From positions 248,342 to 312,341 of the forward strand of contig JAGQDJ010000058.1 in the NCBI GenBank assembly GCA_022885665.1: a stretch of DNA of 64,000 nt, read 5' to 3'. Below, piece after piece: positions 59,669 to 64,000 of the stretch. The translations under genes were made by a program, and so were the position numbers. The notes beneath the pieces were generated by a model, which saw only the letters and a program-made list of their open reading frames with translations, did not search any database and was not told the DNA's origin. The stretch is from Triops longicaudatus. Its lineage: Eukaryota > Arthropoda > Branchiopoda > Notostraca > Triopsidae. Numbering within the stretch: position 1 is the stretch's first letter; every line of letters starts with the position of its first letter.

Positions 59669-60249
59669 TTACACAGTCTCGTGGAAAGTAGTTCCATTGT
59701 GCCCCACGCAAGATCCGGGTACATCGTCGAATATAACGCTCCAGCTAGCAAGAGATAGAATAATTGTGATAGTAAAAAATAGAAAATAATATTTGTATTT
59801 TTAAAAGTAGTTTAGTACCGGTTTGGTGGAATGCCAAGGGTGGCTTCGATATGCTGAGCTAACGCTGCAGTGTATTGTTTGTTCTCTTCCACGCCCAATT
59901 TACCAATACTCATGAGGTAAACCATCGCACCAGGCGTATCATTCCCGCCCCACATCATCGTCAGGTCCGGGATTATACTTACCGTGCAAAACTACACAAG
60001 TTTTATAAAAAAAAATATTTCGTGATTTCCTTTCGCAATTTGAATTGATATGCGTCTTTTCAGTAGTTAACTTTGCAGTAAGCACTGTTAGATTGGTCCG
60101 TTTGCCTTGTGTAAGATTTCGCAGTATCGTAAGTTACGTACTTCAAGTGGTTTCCCCAGCATTTTAGAAATAAATACGCACGTATCTTGCAGAAATGTTG
60201 CAGGGATTCTCGCACGGCTAATGTTGGTCTCTATCCGTAAGTAGGGCAT
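59669..60249 (-). CDS. MIF: MIF-like gene B (intact)
   Basis: Three minus-strand exons: 60142-60249, 59819-59991, 59669-59744, in phase to 118 residues (human mature MIF 114). Exon junctions fall where human MIF has them. After Met removal Pro1, Lys32 and Ile64 of the tautomerase pocket are present (M-P-Y-L-R, M-L-G-K-P, M-S-I-G-K). The C-x-x-C redox motif of vertebrate MIF is replaced by G-A-M-V. The C terminus reads G-H-N-G-T-T-F-H-E-T-V. The protein is probably a secreted or cytosolic trimer with immune or stress-related roles; in ticks and aphids such proteins can act on a host, but nothing here shows that. An in-frame ATG seven codons upstream is rejected because it would bury Pro1. No signal peptide, as usual for MIF. 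Confidence 0.92.
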
Positions 60250-60799
60250 TATGGCCAGTTTGGAAATCACGCACAGTCGGCGACGTTAGTTCCGAAAACA
60301 GTTCAAGTCACTGAAGGCACAGTTAATGGATTTTGTAAGAGTCTTATCAATAAAAAATTTCGAACTTCGATAAGCTCAGATAACAGAATAGGTTTCATAA
60401 TTTAAGATTTATATAGTTGATGTAGTAAGAATACTTTTGTGCAACGAAACTTATGAAATGGTACAACGCATTCGCAGTGTCTAGCTATGTAGCACTTCTG
60501 TCGGACAGTATGACAAATGGTTCGCTTGTTGCGAATCAATTTCTGTTTATCTTTCTGGGCTGATTCAGTATTGTTACCAGTTTATGACAGGTACGAAATT
60601 CTGTAGACACGTTTTACAAGACGTCGGAGTTCAAACGATTATAATTTGTGCTAATTACAAAATGTAGTATACTTATGCTGGCATATAACAATTGTAAAAA
60701 CACCCATACAAATTGAGTAACTTAGAAGAGGACACACATGGTGGTACAACTAAGTTATCTGTCGTCAAAGCACTAGTACATAAAAAAAGAACATAAAAG
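60250..60799. other. Spacer upstream of MIF-like gene B
   Basis: Should contain the MIF-B promoter. No exon or repeat was recognised in it. Confidence 0.35.
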
Positions 60800-62764
60800 T
60801 CAATTTAGGTCGATGAATTTAAAGCGCAGAGGTTGATCCGATACATTGGCCAGCTGTATAATGGCGTCTATATCCAAGTGGTGCTATTCAAATCCTGAAA
60901 ATCTGCAGAACCTTAGTAGATAGCAGGTAAATCTCTTGTTCAGCGATTCGACGGCCGATACAAGCTCGAATTCCAAAACCGAACTGCAAACAAGCGTACA
61001 GAGAATCGTGCCTTTCTAGCTCGTTTCCTTTGATCCAACGTTCAGGCATGAAAGCCTCCGGATTTGGAAAGTACTTGACCAAGCGCGATGCCACTTGTTT
61101 TGTGCACGATGCTCTATAAAATACTAAAATGATTGAAAATCTAATGTGCTTCTAAATACGGATAATTTTGTCATTGATTTTGCCTTATTCCTGTCGGTAC
61201 TAAGTAACCAGAAAGCACATCGTCTTTTACGATCCTCTTTGGGTTCAGGTTGGCTGCAAATATTCGCAAGCCTCTTTAAGGCAAGGTTTCAAGTAGCCAA
61301 ACTCGTTCAGGTGGGCGTATTTGACAGGAGTGGCTTTGGAAGGTAAAACGCGATTGATTTCTTGCTTCAGAAGCTCTTGCTTGTCATGAGTTCGCGACAG
61401 CAAATGAAACAAAAAGCTTGTCGAATTTGATGTCTAGAAGAACTTACGACGGATTCGTAAACACTGAGCAGGCTGAAAGCAAGTTGACTTACTGTATCAA
61501 TACCGACCATTAGCAAATCAATTGTCATGGTAATGGCTTTTTTGATACTCATCCCCTTGAGTAACTTAGCCTCTAACTTAGTTAATTGTCCGTCAGCGTC
61601 GTCGGCAGATTTTGATTTAGTTCTCTCCATCGCTTTTTCTATATATTTAGTGACGTCCTGGAAGAACCAATACGAGCTCTAATTCGGACCGTAACTGATT
61701 TACGCACTTATGCGGTAAAGTAATCTTGAGCTTTCACCAGCTTGCGCCAGTCTTTCGTAGTTGGTAGTATTTGGTACAATTGTGTGCTCATTCCGAGTGC
61801 AAACATAGCGTCAAATGTTATCTATAACTGCCTGGATTATTTTACGGGGTTGTGAATCTTCCGGTGTATTTTCGTCCAAGCATCCTAAATGCGTGTCAAG
61901 GGCGACTAGACTGACCGCTAAAAGGAAATTAAATTCCCTAAAAAAACTTCTAGCTTACCACTTAAATAATATAACTCTTATATTCTAGGGCCCATTTGTA
62001 CATTTCCTTTATGAAATTGTCTGGTACTTGATTTTGTTCGTTGTGAACTTTTCGAATTCTCACAATCTGTTCAGACACTTCGGCCGTACTGGACACGTAC
62101 AGTGGTGTGTTTTACGATTTAACATGGGTTACTGGATCGTATTCGCCACCATTCTTCCCCATTATTGCCAGAAAATGACAGGCCAATTTCTTTTAAGAAT
62201 TTGAGATTTGTTAGCTATATTACGTGCCAAGTATTCCAGCCGTGCTGAATTGTTCAATTCGTTCCTCTCTATTTTTTAACGCCTTTCATTGGAGCTCGCT
62301 TGACTTCCCGTCAAGTCGCAAAAAGTGCCTCGGTATCTTCCACTGTAGTAATATTGTCCATGTGTCCTTTGAAGCGAATTGCATCTCTCTATATTGGTCA
62401 TACTTCTTGCACTGCTTCGCAGTTAAGTCGTAAAAGTTTTTTTATGGCAAATTCCTCTAAGGAATAGGTATGAAAAAGGTTTACATAAACAGTTTCGTAA
62501 TTAAGAGCAAAACGTGCAGTAAGTATGACCCATGGTTACATGAAAGCAGCATTGTTAAGGATCAAAGTTTACCTTACTATTAAACGGAAGCAAGAATTGC
62601 CACATAGTACCGAGAAAAGGAATAATTCTAGCCCCGGGAACCTGCTCAAAAGGCTTAGCATGACGAATTTCGCCTTCAGTTTCATGAGTGCTTGTCTGAA
62701 TGTTAGCAGTTAACGTAGCTTGTGACGGATTGGTGTTGAAATCCGAATCCAGAGTGACTCGCAA
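60800..62764 (-). pseudogene. Cytochrome P450 pseudogene 2 (mitochondrial-clan type)
   Basis: Gene-ordered fragments on the minus strand. The N-terminal exon A-K-P-F-E-Q-V-P-G-A-R-I-I-P-F-L-G-T ends at a GTAAAC donor (62573). E-D-T-E-A-L-F-A-T is then cut by TGA (about 62320). The C-helix reads G-E-E-W-W-R-I-R (about 62135), then V-P-D-N-F-I-K-E-M-Y-K-W-A-L. D-A-M-F-A-L-G comes after a frame change near 61830. The I-helix is V-G-I-D-T-V-S (about 61490). The K-helix is K-E-A-C-E, where the invariant arginine of E-x-x-R is glutamate. P-E-R-W and F-G-F-G-I-R-A-C-I-G-R-R (about 60980) are intact, but the C-terminal Q-P-L-R-F-K-F-I-D is shifted out of frame. At least five lesions. It resembles pseudogene 1 segment by segment. 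Confidence 0.87.
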
Positions 62765-63485
62765 GTTACCAAACTTTGTTTTCGTATATGAGTTGTACGC
62801 AGCAACATTTTGTTGAAATTTACTCCCGTAGTGTAGTTCGCTTTCTGTAATTCTGTTAGTTTCTCTTCGCTAGAAGCTTACTGACTGACTGTTCGCATGA
62901 GAAAAATAAAATCTTGAATGAGAAATCACAGATAAGAATGAGAATGACCTTGGAGGCGCTTTATACGTTCACGTCACCGCGATACATTTGAATGTTTTGG
63001 TTCCTAGATGACCGTGTGTTTTAAATAAGATAATGGTTGATTTTGGACTATCTTAGTTCATGCTTGCCCGACGCATATTTGTCGCAAGGTTCTCGTTGTC
63101 TTCGTGCTTTTCAGCGTCATTTCAAACGGTTCGGGAAAGCGTGACGGGCGCGAAGGAATCCGAGCTCCGAGAAATTCCCACATGCGTTACAAAGGCTGTA
63201 ACAATCATATACTTATTTGATTGCATTGGATTGAAAGAGCGAACGAAATATAAGACGTTAGTGCCCACTTTCATTACAGTAATGCGTTGCTAAACAATTT
63301 GCGACCCTGCATCTCATCTTGCACTTGATCTCCTTTAAATAAATAATCTGTAACCGATTTAGCAAGTTCACCACAGCAATTCAGTGTATATTTTAGCCCA
63401 GCAGAATTAAGTGAAAGTCAGTAATAGTTCTGGGCGACGACTGAGCCAGTACGAAAACTTGAAATTGGACTCATCGTGCGTGGTT
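62765..63485. other. Spacer upstream of P450 pseudogene 2
   Basis: Holds a 77-codon plus-strand ORF (63060-63293) with no recognised motif and no splice support. Nothing else seen. Confidence 0.3.
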
Positions 63486-63604
63486 TTAGTCTTCGTCATC
63501 CTCCGTTGAAGCCCCTACGGCATGGTTGAAACTGGGCTGTCTTGGCCTGCCAGTTCCTTGGGGTTCATCCTCGCGAGGGGGACGCGCGAACCAGTCGAGG
63601 ACTA
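63486..63604 (-). CDS. Possible C-terminal exon of an unidentified gene
   Basis: On the minus strand a CCTTGCAG acceptor (to 63605) is followed by an open 39-codon frame. It contains V-L-D-W-F-A-R-P-P-R-E-D-E-P, then R-Q-P-S-F-N-H-A-V-G, and ends T-E-D-D-E-D at TAA 63486-63488. The acidic end and the clean acceptor suggest a real terminal exon of a gene lying further right. I do not recognise the family, and no upstream exon was found in the remaining 400 bp. Confidence 0.35.
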
Positions 63605-63739
63605 CTGCAAGGTATTGTCAATATTGAGGAGTTATGTAATAGGAAGTAACAAGAAGTAGCTTTCTGCCACGTTTTCTCACTCATTGTCAGTCATTGTCAC
63701 ATCAGTTAGTTTGTGTTCCATCGTTTTACCTTCAACTAA

Positions 63740-64000
63740 CAAGAAGTGTCAAAAAGTAGCAAAACTGCCTATTTTCTTGTTCCTGAGTTTTGTCCTCTCG
63801 GCGCTGCCGTAGTCTATACTGTTCTGTGTGAAGTATTTGGTGCGCGTGTCATTAGTGTAACTTCGCGAAGTGCGCTGACTCTGTTCGACAAATCCGACTT
63901 GACCTATTTTCAAAACCCCGCATCTTTCTGCGATATCGACCTTGAAGATCGTGTTTTAAACTTTCCCTATCATATATTTATTAAGGAATATCCGGTACTT
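63740..64000 (+). other. Open frame running off the right edge
   Basis: After TAA at 63737-63739 one plus-strand frame stays open for 87 codons to the last base. Peptide pieces: T-A-Y-F-L-V-P-E-F-C-P-L-G-A and L-T-Y-F-Q-N-P-A-S-F-C-D-I-D-L-E-D. There is no methionine, so if real it is an internal exon. No family recognised; chance is possible at this length. Confidence 0.25.

Noticed and set aside
60088..60270. Upstream in-frame ATG for MIF-B at 60270
   Set aside because: It would add seven residues before the catalytic Pro1, which must be N-terminal after Met removal.
1..64000. tRNA, rRNA or CRISPR arrays
   Set aside because: I looked for B-box-like words, rRNA cores and regular spacer arrays by eye and found none that fold or repeat properly; a covariance-model scan could still find a tRNA.

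Overview
This window looks like arthropod nuclear DNA. Four genes can be rebuilt exon by exon with GT-AG introns and matching phases. The introns and spacers are full of degenerate TTAGG/CCTAA pentamers, the ancestral arthropod telomere unit. A selenocysteine elongation factor and macrophage migration inhibitory factor (MIF) genes are present, and both are missing from many insects. A mite, tick, crustacean or other early-branching arthropod therefore seems likelier than a fly or beetle, but the species is not fixed by anything I can see. No tRNA, rRNA or CRISPR array was recognised.

Layout. 1-12.8 kb is a graveyard of Ty3/gypsy LTR retrotransposons: two on the minus strand (A at the left edge, B at 3.4-7.35 kb) and mosaic plus-strand pieces (C, D and an extra integrase tail), ending in a 302-bp LTR. 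The A/B boundary contains an N, a perfect 31-bp-arm palindrome and scrambled repeats, so it is probably an assembly error. 12.8-15.9 kb has no gene but holds a diverged repeat pair.

15.9-39.5 kb is the gene-bearing core: Sin1/MAPKAP1 (minus, 8 exons, 460 aa), eEFSec (plus, 7 exons, 540 aa), syntaxin-6 (minus, 5 exons, 254 aa) and PTPMT1 (minus, 4 exons, 177 aa). All four are intact as read. Sin1 and eEFSec are head to head across a 1.15-kb spacer carrying a tandem duplication and a foldback element. eEFSec and syntaxin-6 converge with only about 230 bp between their stop codons. PTPMT1 and syntaxin-6 lie in the same direction. The four serve unrelated cell functions (mTORC2 signalling, Sec decoding, endosome/Golgi fusion, mitochondrial cardiolipin synthesis).

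39.5-50.7 kb is mostly gene-free. It holds a broken LINE (43.3-47.2 kb), a coiled-coil exon with an in-frame TGA, and a DNA-transposon remnant. 50.7-62.8 kb is a decayed duplicated block on the minus strand: two cytochrome P450 pseudogenes of mitochondrial-clan type and three MIF-like units. One MIF unit is intact, one has a 1-nt frameshift and one is a lone first exon. A second 5'-truncated LINE, a hAT-type MITE with a perfect 8-bp target duplication and a copy of another MITE are also found there. The right edge has two unidentified exon-like open frames.
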